Shown one piece after another: positions 10,046 through 19,731 of a DNA stretch of 50,197 bases. The stretch's first letter is position 1. Every line of letters starts with the position of its first letter. The stretch covers positions 1 to 50,197 of the forward strand of contig CAIKZX010000044.1 in NCBI GenBank assembly GCA_903832015.1, written 5' to 3'. The notes beneath the pieces are model-generated. The model was not told where the DNA came from, made no database searches, and saw only the letters and a list, made by a program, of their open reading frames with translations. A program made the position numbers and the translations under genes. Source of the DNA: an uncultured Actinomycetes bacterium (GTDB taxonomy: Bacteria > Actinomycetota > Acidimicrobiia > Acidimicrobiales > RAAP-2).

Positions 10046-11689
10046 TTGACCGCAGGCCCCACCGCACGGAGCTTTTCGAAGCGCCAAACCCGCCAATTAT
10101 GGCGTTTCTTTCGGTTCTGGACCTATTTTTTCAATGAACGTCCCCTACGCGCTGGACTCTCCCTCCTAATGTCCGATCAGGAATTTGGACGGCTCGGCAA
10201 CTTGCTCGGCGCACCTCCACTGGACCAGGGGAACGGGCAACAGTTCTCACCCTGGGGGCAGGTAATCCGCCCCGAAGAGTCCCCCACCGGGGAACTGCCA
10301 GAGGTTCAGTACCTCTTTCTGCCCTCGCGCCTCGGACCGGCTGACAGTGAACGATTAGCTCGCGCCCTCGAGGATGAATCCATTACGTGGACCTTCGTGG
10401 CGACCGACGGAGCCGATTGGTCCGACGTGCAACGGGCTGCGGCGACGGCGATTGCTTGTTCTTCAGATCAGGATCTTCTCTACACCGATGAACTCTACGC
10501 TGAGGAACAATTCCCAACTTTGCGACCACCTCGCATTGGCCCCCATACTTTATTGAGCGGAAACGTCATCGGTCGCCACTACTTGCTCCGCAACAGCTCC
10601 GCCCGGTTAGCGGGCGGCCTAAGGGGTGACCACGGTTCGGCTAGCGAGTTCGATCTCTTCTTGCGGATGCTCGATGAGGGGGCGCGCTTTGGTCACTACC
10701 CATTTCTTATTCACGCCCCGCGCCCAGAGGTGACGGACCTCGATTTACAACAGGCCACCGCGGCGGCACTCGATCGGCGTTCTGTCGCATCACTGCGAAC
10801 CGAGGGCGCAACACAGGGAGTGGTGGGATGGCACGTGTACTCGATTGAGCCGGTGACCGTGGAAATCCTGATTCCCACCAGAGACCGACTTGACCTTCTC
10901 CTTCGCTGTATCGAACAAATCGAGCGCCTCACCACCTACGTCCACTACTCAATAACAATCCTAAATAATGATTCCGTTCACTCGGCCACCCTCGAGTACT
11001 TGGCCAGTACCCGCCACAAGGTTGTTAATTGTCCCGGCGAGTTCAACTACGCGCGAATCATAAATCGTGGGGCGGCTCAGTCCACGGCGGAATTCCTACT
11101 AATGCTCAACAATGACACCCTCATTAAGACCAGCAACTGGCTGGAACTTTTGCTCGGGGTAGCGCTCCTCGATGACGTCGGAGTGGTTGGAGCCAAAATC
11201 ATCGATCAGCACAATCAGATAGAGCACAGCGGCATCGCCCTCGCTCCTTACCCGCAGCACATTCGACACGGTATCAACACTCCCGGCAACTGGAGAGATT
11301 TCACCGGCATTCGAAATGTTTCCGCCGTCACCGGGGCCCTTCACATGGTGTCGCGAGTGAAATGGCTCGAACTGGGTGGCATGGATGAGGACCTGGCGGT
11401 CCTCCTGAATGATGTTGACCTGTGCCTCCGAGCGGAGCTGAAGGGCTGGCATACGGTTCTGCAGCCCGCCGTCGTGGTCCAACACTTCGTCTCCTCTTCG
11501 CGCGGACGGCTCAATCCACGGGGTGATCGCGAAGAGTTCATTCAACATTGGGATATCTTCCGCGACTACCAGGACCCCTATTTTCCATCCGCTAGTTCGC
11601 TCTACGGCAATCGTCTCGTCCTAGGGACCAGTACGGAAAGACTCTTTCGCTGGCCCACGGTGCTTGGAGCACTTTTGGGGCGAGGTTAA
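10046..11689 (+). CDS. Glycosyltransferase family 2 protein
   Basis: VEILIPTRDRLDLLLRCIEQI...LLMLNNDTLI...GMDEDLAVLLNDVDLCLRAELKGW (rhamnosyltransferase-like GT2 domain); TTG start in ORF track, true start uncertain. Confidence 0.85.
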   Translation: MTAGPTARSFSKRQTRQLWRFFRFWTYFFNERPLRAGLSLLMSDQEFGRLGNLLGAPPLDQGNGQQFSPWGQVIRPEESPTGELPEVQYLFLPSRLGPADSERLARALEDESITWTFVATDGADWSDVQRAAATAIACSSDQDLLYTDELYAEEQFPTLRPPRIGPHTLLSGNVIGRHYLLRNSSARLAGGLRGDHGSASEFDLFLRMLDEGARFGHYPFLIHAPRPEVTDLDLQQATAAALDRRSVASLRTEGATQGVVGWHVYSIEPVTVEILIPTRDRLDLLLRCIEQIERLTTYVHYSITILNNDSVHSATLEYLASTRHKVVNCPGEFNYARIINRGAAQSTAEFLLMLNNDTLIKTSNWLELLLGVALLDDVGVVGAKIIDQHNQIEHSGIALAPYPQHIRHGINTPGNWRDFTGIRNVSAVTGALHMVSRVKWLELGGMDEDLAVLLNDVDLCLRAELKGWHTVLQPAVVVQHFVSSSRGRLNPRGDREEFIQHWDIFRDYQDPYFPSASSLYGNRLVLGTSTERLFRWPTVLGALLGRG

Positions 11690-11916
11690 CTCTTCGGACC
11701 GGTTCGACGGAGGTTGGCGAGTCCGACCAGCCGTTGGTGTTCAGCGGCGTCAATAGCGCGGGCTTCAGTTTCGAGTAACACCGGAATGTCATCTTCTACG
11801 GCAAAGGCCACGTGTCGCCGGTCGTTGTACAGGAGATTTTCCTCTTCGCTGTAGAGCAAGCCCTTGAGATCGACGGGGTCGACAAGAATCCCTACGAGAA
11901 AATCGCTGAGGACCAT
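11686..11916 (-). CDS. Trm112 family protein
   Basis: 76 aa; LVGILVDPVDLKGLLYSEEENLLYNDRRHVAFAVEDDIPVLLETEAR; next to phosphomannomutase as in other actinobacteria. Confidence 0.85.
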   Translation of the reverse strand: MVLSDFLVGILVDPVDLKGLLYSEEENLLYNDRRHVAFAVEDDIPVLLETEARAIDAAEHQRLVGLANLRRTGPKS

Positions 11917-13265
11917 TAGTCGCCCGCGGCGATCATGGCGAGCACCTCTTGAACCCGGATAGCGCAGGTGGCCTGATTGGGCGCCTCGACATTCAGGCGC
12001 AGTAGCGGTTCGGTGTTAGAGGGACGCAGGTTGAACCACCAGTCATCGTATTGGGCGGTCAGTCCATCCATCTGGTCTACTAACACCCCTTCATCAATCA
12101 ATTGCGCGGCGATGCGAGCGACCGAGGCGCTTGGACTCTTCACTTTGGTGTTGATCTCGCCCGAGGCGGCGTAACGATCGAAGGGTGCGACCACTTCGCT
12201 TAAGGGCTTATTCGCCCTAGAGAGAAGCTCCAGGACGACGAGCGCGGTGATAATGCCCGAGTCGGCTCGGTAGTTATCGCGGTAGTAATAGTGCCCAGAG
12301 TGCTCACCGCCAAAGATTGCGCCGGTCTCGGCCATCACCTGTTTGATGAAGCTATGCCCCACGCGGGTCTTTACACCTATCCCCTTACCTTCGGCGATGA
12401 CTTCGGGCACGGCCTTGGAGCAGATGAGGTTATACAAAATGGTCGCTCCGGCATTCCGTTCGAGCATGGTTGCGGCCACCATCGCCGTCGTCGATGATCC
12501 TGAGATGGGTTGGGCTTTCTCGTCAATTAAAAAGACCCGGTCGGCGTCTCCGTCGAAGGCCAGACCAATGTCAGCCCCCGTCTCTAAGACCCTTCGTTGC
12601 AGGTCTACGAGGTTTTCGGGGTTGAGCGGGTCCGCGGGGTGATTAGGAAAACTTCCGTCGAGCTCCGGATACATGATCTCAACTTCAAAGGGCAGGTTGG
12701 CAAAAACCTTCGGGACCACGAAGCCGCCCATGCCGTTGGCGGTGTCCGCCACGATTTTCAGCGGGCGAAGGGTTGATACATCAATAAAAGAAAGGACGTG
12801 TTGGACCCACTCGGGGAGGAGGTCTCGTACCTCGAGCGAGGCCATATCCCCCGTGGCGGGGGCGTGCAGGAATTGATTGGTCAGGGCCTCAATCTCTACC
12901 AACCCAGTTTCGGCCCCAATTGGTTTGGCTCCCGCCAGACACATTTTGATGCCGTTGTACTGGGCGGGGTTGTGAGAGGCGGTGAACATTGCGCCGGGCA
13001 TATCCAAGTGCCCTGCCGCGAAGTAGAGAAAGTCAGTCGAGGCGAGCCCGAGATCGACTACCTGGCAACCCACTGAGCGAGCACCTTCAGCGAAGGCCTG
13101 TGTGAGCGAGTCACCGCTCGGGCGCATGTCCTTGGCCATGGCAATGGCGGGGGTTGAAACATAGGTGGCAAAGGCCGAGCCAATTGCTCGAGCCAGTCTC
13201 TCGTCTATTTGATCGGGGTAGGTACCTCGAATGTCGTAGGCCTTAAAAACCGCGCCAGTATCCAT
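11916..13265 (-). CDS. manB: Phosphomannomutase/phosphoglucomutase
   Basis: FTASHNPAQYNGIKMC, GLAFDGDADRVFLID, GGEHSGHYYYRDNYRADSGI, RPSNTEPLLRLNVEA. Confidence 0.93.
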   Translation of the reverse strand: MDTGAVFKAYDIRGTYPDQIDERLARAIGSAFATYVSTPAIAMAKDMRPSGDSLTQAFAEGARSVGCQVVDLGLASTDFLYFAAGHLDMPGAMFTASHNPAQYNGIKMCLAGAKPIGAETGLVEIEALTNQFLHAPATGDMASLEVRDLLPEWVQHVLSFIDVSTLRPLKIVADTANGMGGFVVPKVFANLPFEVEIMYPELDGSFPNHPADPLNPENLVDLQRRVLETGADIGLAFDGDADRVFLIDEKAQPISGSSTTAMVAATMLERNAGATILYNLICSKAVPEVIAEGKGIGVKTRVGHSFIKQVMAETGAIFGGEHSGHYYYRDNYRADSGIITALVVLELLSRANKPLSEVVAPFDRYAASGEINTKVKSPSASVARIAAQLIDEGVLVDQMDGLTAQYDDWWFNLRPSNTEPLLRLNVEAPNQATCAIRVQEVLAMIAAGD

Positions 13266-13276
13266 AAGTAACGATG

Positions 13277-15637
13277 TTAGTAGGCGCGTTTGCGGCGCCA
13301 GCGAGTGAAGGCCCAGACCAATCCACTCAGCACGGTAAGTTCAGAAACCGTGTCGCCGAAGGCCTTCCAGAATGTTTTTCCGTAGGTCAGGGTTACTTGA
13401 TGGGCGGTCGGCACCACCACCATAAGGTTTGGACTCACTCGGTAGGGACCGGTCGCTCCCCTGGCCTGCCAATTGGGGAAATAGGAAATTTTCACCAGGA
13501 CGGGAATGCCTATCTTGTCGACATGGAAAGAGAGGCTCTGAGAGCTCTGCACAATTTTGCTCACCCTGACCTTGGGCAGTAGTGCCCCCGGTGACATCGA
13601 ACTAATCGAAGAGGAGACTGGCCACGTAGCGGGTCCCGATTCGGCTCCGTAAACATTCCATAGCGAAGGGGTGAGCCACCACCGTTCATTGGCCTTCAGC
13701 CAACTTACGCGAGAGCTCACATGTTGGATCACATTGGGTAGATGCTTCAGGCCGGTGACAATTGGCGAATGCTTGATTAGGTAAAAGTGCCACTGAAACC
13801 CTGGGCTCGGCCACGCCCGTGAGGTGGCGATAGGGGTGAGATCGGAATTAGCGTCAGCGGCCGCCACAATCGAAGGAGTGTAGGCAAAGTAGTACTTGAC
13901 CCCCAATAGCTGGAGGTGCTTGATTCCTAGGGCGACATCGACGCCGCCGTAGGTCAGGCCAACCTGCGGATTCGAGGGACCAGCGCTCAATTCGGCTTGG
14001 TTTAAAAAGTGGTACGGCGTGGTCGCGGATGATTCAAAGTACAGCCCCTCCATAGAACCCACGCAGTTATTGGTGTAATAGGGCAGCAGCATTAGGGCCT
14101 CGGGAGTGCCGAATCGATCCTGGTTCGCGTTGTACTCCCACATTGCATTGCCGCAACCATATTTTTTGCCCACCCGTTGCATGATGGTCATAATGTCGTG
14201 AAACTCGGGCCACCCCGCCTTGTTCTCGTAACCGGAATAGTTCCAGGCGGCCCAATTAGTCACCTGATTTCCCCCGACGTTAAGGCCGAGGAGTTTCTGC
14301 ACGGGAGGCACAAATGATGGAAGAGTCGACCCTAGCCCCAAAAGCCCCACGATCAAGGTGGCGCGAAGGAGACGCAGCGCTCTTGTCTCTACTCTTTCAG
14401 CCTCTATGTTCTCGATGGCGAGGGTGTCGGTACCGGCGCGCAAGACCTCTTCGAGTTGGAGCTCAGATGCACTTCGATACTCAATCCAGCGACTGAGCCC
14501 AAAGGCGATCAACCATCCGTTCAATAAATAAATACCGAGGAACCAGAAGGGGACGAATCGTTCATTCCACAAAACACCTTGGGGCACAAAGAGAAAGGCG
14601 CTGAGTGAGCCAAGGGCTAGGACAGTAAGCCATAGGCCCAAGCGACTTCGCTGCCATGCGGCGACCACCATCGCAATGACCGCTCCAACGATGACCCACC
14701 GATCACCCGCTGGAGTGCCCGTGCTGGTGAACCAGCCCAGAAACTTAAAGGCCGAGTGAAGCGAGGAGACGTCATCGTTGGTGTACCCCATTGAATTTGT
14801 ATAACTCTGCTGCGTGGCGAATGGAAAGAGCCACCAAGCTGAGAGGCCAATGGAAAGAATTCCGCTCAGAATTACCCCACGTAACGGATGTGGAGGCACC
14901 AGCCCGGGGAAGGAAGAATCCTCATCACTACGTTGGAAGTAACGAGAGACCAAGTCCAACAGCAAGAATGCCGCAATGGCAAAAATCGTGAAGAGCCAGG
15001 GCAAAACGTGTGAACTTAAAGTCAGACTCAAACTAATTGCTGAAAGCCAGTACCCACGACCGCGTCTCATGGCCCGCACAAAAAAACCAATTGTTATTAG
15101 CGACAGCGACAGCCCGAGCGAAAATGAGTACTCGCCCGCCATCGTTGAAAATAGATTGCCCCCGTCAATAGTGAAGGACGCGTCGAAGAGAAAGGGCAGG
15201 GTGGCCACGGCCAGCGCAACGGGAATTGGTCGAGGGGCTCGAAAGGATCGACCAAGCACGTAGGCCGCGACGGGTAACAGTAGTGAACCCAAAATAGTCG
15301 TCAACTTAAAGGCCACCGCGAAACCAATGAGGTAGGCGAGAAACGAAGCAATCAAGTCGGGGAGGACGAAGTAGTAGGTGAAGAGCGGCATTCCGTCGTA
15401 CCAACCGGGGTACCAGGGAGTGAGATTAAAGGGATTTGACTGTGAGTGTAAGTACTGCGCCCACACCAGATGCGACCCGGTGTCTCCACCCGTGAGGAGC
15501 GAACCCGATAAGAGCAAACTGGGGTGCATCTGCCAGAGGATGACCAGCACGACCAGTCCCACGATTGAACTCTCGAGCAGAGTTACTTTAGCTATCTGCT
15601 GAAACCACTCTTTGACACCTTGGTAGTGAAACTTCAT
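13277..15637 (-). CDS. Large polytopic membrane protein, 6-pyruvoyl-tetrahydropterin synthase-related (PTPS_related) type
   Basis: 786 aa; GGDTGSHLVWAQYLHSQ...WYPGWYDGMPLFTYYFVLPDLI; many TM segments. Confidence 0.7.
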   Translation of the reverse strand: MKFHYQGVKEWFQQIAKVTLLESSIVGLVVLVILWQMHPSLLLSGSLLTGGDTGSHLVWAQYLHSQSNPFNLTPWYPGWYDGMPLFTYYFVLPDLIASFLAYLIGFAVAFKLTTILGSLLLPVAAYVLGRSFRAPRPIPVALAVATLPFLFDASFTIDGGNLFSTMAGEYSFSLGLSLSLITIGFFVRAMRRGRGYWLSAISLSLTLSSHVLPWLFTIFAIAAFLLLDLVSRYFQRSDEDSSFPGLVPPHPLRGVILSGILSIGLSAWWLFPFATQQSYTNSMGYTNDDVSSLHSAFKFLGWFTSTGTPAGDRWVIVGAVIAMVVAAWQRSRLGLWLTVLALGSLSAFLFVPQGVLWNERFVPFWFLGIYLLNGWLIAFGLSRWIEYRSASELQLEEVLRAGTDTLAIENIEAERVETRALRLLRATLIVGLLGLGSTLPSFVPPVQKLLGLNVGGNQVTNWAAWNYSGYENKAGWPEFHDIMTIMQRVGKKYGCGNAMWEYNANQDRFGTPEALMLLPYYTNNCVGSMEGLYFESSATTPYHFLNQAELSAGPSNPQVGLTYGGVDVALGIKHLQLLGVKYYFAYTPSIVAAADANSDLTPIATSRAWPSPGFQWHFYLIKHSPIVTGLKHLPNVIQHVSSRVSWLKANERWWLTPSLWNVYGAESGPATWPVSSSISSMSPGALLPKVRVSKIVQSSQSLSFHVDKIGIPVLVKISYFPNWQARGATGPYRVSPNLMVVVPTAHQVTLTYGKTFWKAFGDTVSELTVLSGLVWAFTRWRRKRAY

Positions 15638-16395
15638 CAGATCTTTCCGTGTTGAACAATGGTTACGACCAAAAAAGCGACCGCATTAAAACTGGCGTGG
15701 GTAATTATCGCCGGCATAACTCTTCCGGTTTTTTGAACCACATAGCCCAAGAGCAAGCCTACAAAAAATAGGCCTGGTAGCTGGAGCAACTCAGAGTGCG
15801 CTAGTGCAAAGAGGCTTGCGGAAATCACTAGCGCGAGAGCGAAAGCCCCACGCCCATTGGTCACTCGCAAACTTGCGTACACCCCGCGATAAATCGCTCC
15901 TCTAAAAAGAACCTCTTCACAGAAGGGGGCTCCGACGACGGACATCAATCCGATGAGCCAAATGAACTTCCCCGCACCGCCAAAGAGGTGTTGGGCGGGC
16001 ACATTCATTTTGGATCCCACATGAAAGGGCGCGTAACTAAGTGCAATCACTATTTGGGCGCCCACGCCAACACCAACAAAACGAAGGTCTCCAATCTTGA
16101 ATCGAAATTGACCCGATAGAGCGGGTGCCCACCTCATTCGAACAATCAACAGCGCGGCCGCCACCAGCCCGATCCAGAGCCCCAACAAGGTGGCCGCGAT
16201 GGACCACCAGGGCGGGGAGGCCAGAGTGGCGAGTTGGCTGAGACTCCCACGAAAGTGAAATAGCTTGGCGCCCAGGGCCTGCAAGAGGTTGGCGAGGGTT
16301 GCGCCAACCACGAAGCCGAGGCCGGCAAAAACCGTGATGGCCAGCACCTTTGACCATGGCGAGGTGGCGGTATCTATTTCATTCATCCCCGCCAC
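15637..16395 (-). CDS. CPBP family intramembrane metalloprotease
   Basis: FCEEVLFRGAIYRG (EExxxR) and ITHASFNAVAF motifs; 1-bp overlap with the upstream-labelled gene boundary. Confidence 0.85.
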   Translation of the reverse strand: MAGMNEIDTATSPWSKVLAITVFAGLGFVVGATLANLLQALGAKLFHFRGSLSQLATLASPPWWSIAATLLGLWIGLVAAALLIVRMRWAPALSGQFRFKIGDLRFVGVGVGAQIVIALSYAPFHVGSKMNVPAQHLFGGAGKFIWLIGLMSVVGAPFCEEVLFRGAIYRGVYASLRVTNGRGAFALALVISASLFALAHSELLQLPGLFFVGLLLGYVVQKTGRVMPAIITHASFNAVAFLVVTIVQHGKI

Positions 16396-16461
16396 GCTAA
16401 CAACTCAAAAGTTATGCACAGGTCAAAATTCACTTTCGCCTCAAGCCTTTAGGCTAGAGAG

Positions 16462-18414
16462 GTGACTAAAGAAGAAAAGAAACCCAACCGGCTAAAGGCC
16501 TTTTTCATTCGCCCCGGCGAAAAGGACCAACTCCCCAACCGACGTCGCATTATTACCGTACTGGTGCTGGCCTTCATCGTGGGCCTGATGGTGATCTCCT
16601 CGTTTGTTAATCAAAAGGTGATTCGCACCATCTCCTATTCGAACTTGCTTAAAGACGCTCGGCACGCCAAGGTCGTGTCTGCGTCAATCAATAACTCGAC
16701 GGGCGTCATTAGCGGGCAACTCGTTGATGGCACCAACTACGTGTCGAGTGGGCCAGTACCGGCCATTGCCGATGAGGTCGTGACGCTACGCAACAACAAC
16801 GTAAACGTCACCTTTAATAATTCATCGGGCTTACTCAGCACTCTCCTGCCCTACCTGATCTGGATTGTCATATTTGGCGGCTTCATGCTTTTCGCCTCTC
16901 GCCAAGCTCGAGGTCAGATGAACGGCATGATGAGTGTTGGCCGCTCTAAGGCCAAGCAATTCGACGAAGACCGCCCGAAAACAAAGTTCTCTGATGTTGC
17001 TGGTTACGCCGGTGTGAAACAGGAAATCAGTGAGGTCGTTGAATTCCTAAAGATCCCCGAGCGCTACAAAGATATTGGCGCTTCAATCCCTAAGGGCGTG
17101 CTGCTTATTGGTCCCCCCGGAACCGGAAAGACGATGCTGGCGCGTGCGGTAGCGGGTGAAGCAGGCGTGCCCTTCTTCTCCGTCACCGGCTCTGACTTTA
17201 TGGAGATGTTCGTTGGTGTGGGTGCCAGTCGAGTGCGAGACCTTTTCGCAACGGCTCGAAAGAATGCGCCCGCAATTGTGTTCGTAGACGAAATCGACTC
17301 CATTGGTCGCAAGCGAGGTACCGGCATTGGTGGCGGGCACGACGAGCGTGAGCAAACCTTGAATCAAATGCTCTCAGAGATGGATGGATTCGACCCCACC
17401 ATTGGCGTTGTGGTTATGGCCGCTACCAACCGTGCCGACATTCTCGACGACGCCCTATTGCGTCCTGGCCGCTTTGACCGGCAAGTCATAGTGTCGCTAC
17501 CCGATCTCAGTGAACGACTCCCGATCTTGGAGGTTCACAGTAAGAACAAGCCTCTCGATGAATCGGTCGACCTTTCCGTAGTAGCCCGTGGTACGCCGGG
17601 TATGAGCGGCGCTGACCTAGCGAACCTCGTAAACGAAGCCGCCCTGCATGCGGTCCGTCGTGACGTGAAGGTCATTGGCATGCAGGACTTTGAATCTGCT
17701 CGTGACCGTGTCTTTATGGGCATGGAGCGTGACTCGATGATCTTGAAGGACGGGGAAAAAGAACGTATCGCAATTCACGAATCAGGTCACGCCCTCTTGG
17801 CCTATGTGTTGGATCACTCCGACCCATTGCACAAGATCACCCTGATTCCCCGCGGTATGGCGCTCGGCGTCACCTGGACTCTGCCAAAAGAAGACCAGCA
17901 CATCACCTCGCGCCAAGAACTTGAAGACTCACTCTGTATGCGAGTTGGGGGTCGCGTGGCCGAGCTTCTCGTATACGGTGACCTTTCGACTGGTGCTTCG
18001 AATGACCTCGCGGTCAACACGCAGCTCGCCCGCGAAATGGTTATGAAATACGGTATGTCCAAAGAGGTCGGGCCCGTCACTCTCGAGTGGGGCACTTCTG
18101 AGCGGACCGGAAAAATTATTGAGGATGAAGTTGAGCGGATCTTGCGTGAACAAGAGAGTCGCGCTATTGAGGTCCTTACTCTGCACCGCAAGGGTCTAGA
18201 AGCCCTTTCTGCGGCCTTGCTCGAGAAAGAGACTCTAGATGGCGAGACCGCGGCTTCGATTATTGACGAGGCTTTCGGTGAGCAAGTCCACCCGACCGGA
18301 ACTAAGACCGTTTCGGCGATGAGTGTCGTTGGTCAAAAACGTCAGACACCTAAAGAACCAGTCTCCAATGAGCCATCCCCCGACTGGGCACCACCAACGC
18401 TACCGACTGAGTAG
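16462..18414 (+). CDS. ftsH: ATP-dependent zinc metalloprotease FtsH (compact C-terminal region)
   Basis: [62 protein letters not shown] start. Confidence 0.93.
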   Translation: MTKEEKKPNRLKAFFIRPGEKDQLPNRRRIITVLVLAFIVGLMVISSFVNQKVIRTISYSNLLKDARHAKVVSASINNSTGVISGQLVDGTNYVSSGPVPAIADEVVTLRNNNVNVTFNNSSGLLSTLLPYLIWIVIFGGFMLFASRQARGQMNGMMSVGRSKAKQFDEDRPKTKFSDVAGYAGVKQEISEVVEFLKIPERYKDIGASIPKGVLLIGPPGTGKTMLARAVAGEAGVPFFSVTGSDFMEMFVGVGASRVRDLFATARKNAPAIVFVDEIDSIGRKRGTGIGGGHDEREQTLNQMLSEMDGFDPTIGVVVMAATNRADILDDALLRPGRFDRQVIVSLPDLSERLPILEVHSKNKPLDESVDLSVVARGTPGMSGADLANLVNEAALHAVRRDVKVIGMQDFESARDRVFMGMERDSMILKDGEKERIAIHESGHALLAYVLDHSDPLHKITLIPRGMALGVTWTLPKEDQHITSRQELEDSLCMRVGGRVAELLVYGDLSTGASNDLAVNTQLAREMVMKYGMSKEVGPVTLEWGTSERTGKIIEDEVERILREQESRAIEVLTLHRKGLEALSAALLEKETLDGETAASIIDEAFGEQVHPTGTKTVSAMSVVGQKRQTPKEPVSNEPSPDWAPPTLPTE

Positions 18415-19731
18415 TGGCGCCACGGGGTATATTCCCGGCGGTGTGCTGCTTCGAACCATGGTCGCGACCAACACTGGACTTGCCGCACGAAATACAGTTG
18501 CGACATTCGGGGCGGTAAATCGGGTGCCGGTGGTGAATACCAACGTTCCGTGCGCCTTAATCGTGTAGGTACTCTGAAGAGCTCCGGAGTTCAGTTGAGT
18601 TTCGGTGACGTGAACTGACTTATTAGAGGTGTTCGACAGAATCACCTGTTCGTATCCCAGACCCATCGGGTCGGTCACCACGACGGTTGAACTGGCAATC
18701 GATGAGGGCAACCAATTAAGCCCCTTCGCATCACCCGTCACCAAAGTCGTGGCGAGAGGGCGTTTGGACGAAACGGTAACGCTCACAAGGCCCCCAACGG
18801 CAATGGCGGTGTTGGGAGAGATACTCGCTTGCACGGTGGAATAAGCCGCCACGGGAACGCTAAAGCGAATCTTGCCGTAGACGCCATCGTGAACCACTAC
18901 CCGCGCAGTCACATCTCGTCTCAGCGTGTTAGCGAGACGAATGACCGATACCGCGGAGGCGGCCGTTGAAACTGCGGAATAGGTAACTGAGACCTGTGGA
19001 GTTGCGCTTTGGGTCAAGAGAGTTTCGTGACCACCCGACTCTTGTACACCCGCAAGGACCAGAGAACCGCGAAGCACAGTGACTTGGGTGGCTATATCGC
19101 GCCGATTGACTATTTGCGAGCCCAGATCAATTAACCGCAGCGAGTGGCCAGGAATCGATAGCCCCTGGAAGGGGGCGGGCGCCACGTACCCCGTCGGGGT
19201 GAAGGCCACGATATTGAGAACGGCGGGCGTACCGCTGGGATTGAAAATACTTATTGCGCCTAAAGAGCCCACGGTCGTATCGAATCCAGCCCCGTACCAA
19301 CTGCGTGAGCCACTGGCGATGCAGGGCGCCACATTCAAGCCCTTCATTGTTGATTCTTGCGCAATGCCGCCCGCTCCACTGAATTGCACCAAGACGCCGA
19401 AATACGATCCCGCACTTATCGAACTGGGATTAAACGTCTTACTTCGAAACCCATTCAAAGTTAATTTGGTGGTGGCGATTGGTGCGTCCGGACTCGACAC
19501 CGAGATGGTAACGGTGCGCTTTTCGCCCGAGGTATTTTGAAGAGTGATCAGACCTGCTTCATGATGTTTCGCTGAACTCAACCCCGTGCAATAGAGGACC
19601 GCCGAATTAGTCGCAAGGTTGCTATCGGTGCTCGCCCCCGGGTTCACCGGCTGTTCCAAGTAATTCACGGCGGCGCAGAGCAGCAGCACCGCACCCAACA
19701 CAATGGCGAGATTTGGGCGGAGAGATTTCAC
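18400..19731 (-). CDS. Secreted/anchored protein, DUF5719-like
   Basis: ORF trimmed to the GTG at 19729-19731 (VKSLRPNLAIVLGAVLLLCAAVNYLE) giving a GTGA overlap with the upstream GT; Val/Thr/Ser-rich beta domain. Confidence 0.7.
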   Translation of the reverse strand: MKSLRPNLAIVLGAVLLLCAAVNYLEQPVNPGASTDSNLATNSAVLYCTGLSSAKHHEAGLITLQNTSGEKRTVTISVSSPDAPIATTKLTLNGFRSKTFNPSSISAGSYFGVLVQFSGAGGIAQESTMKGLNVAPCIASGSRSWYGAGFDTTVGSLGAISIFNPSGTPAVLNIVAFTPTGYVAPAPFQGLSIPGHSLRLIDLGSQIVNRRDIATQVTVLRGSLVLAGVQESGGHETLLTQSATPQVSVTYSAVSTAASAVSVIRLANTLRRDVTARVVVHDGVYGKIRFSVPVAAYSTVQASISPNTAIAVGGLVSVTVSSKRPLATTLVTGDAKGLNWLPSSIASSTVVVTDPMGLGYEQVILSNTSNKSVHVTETQLNSGALQSTYTIKAHGTLVFTTGTRFTAPNVATVFRAASPVLVATMVRSSTPPGIYPVAPLLSR

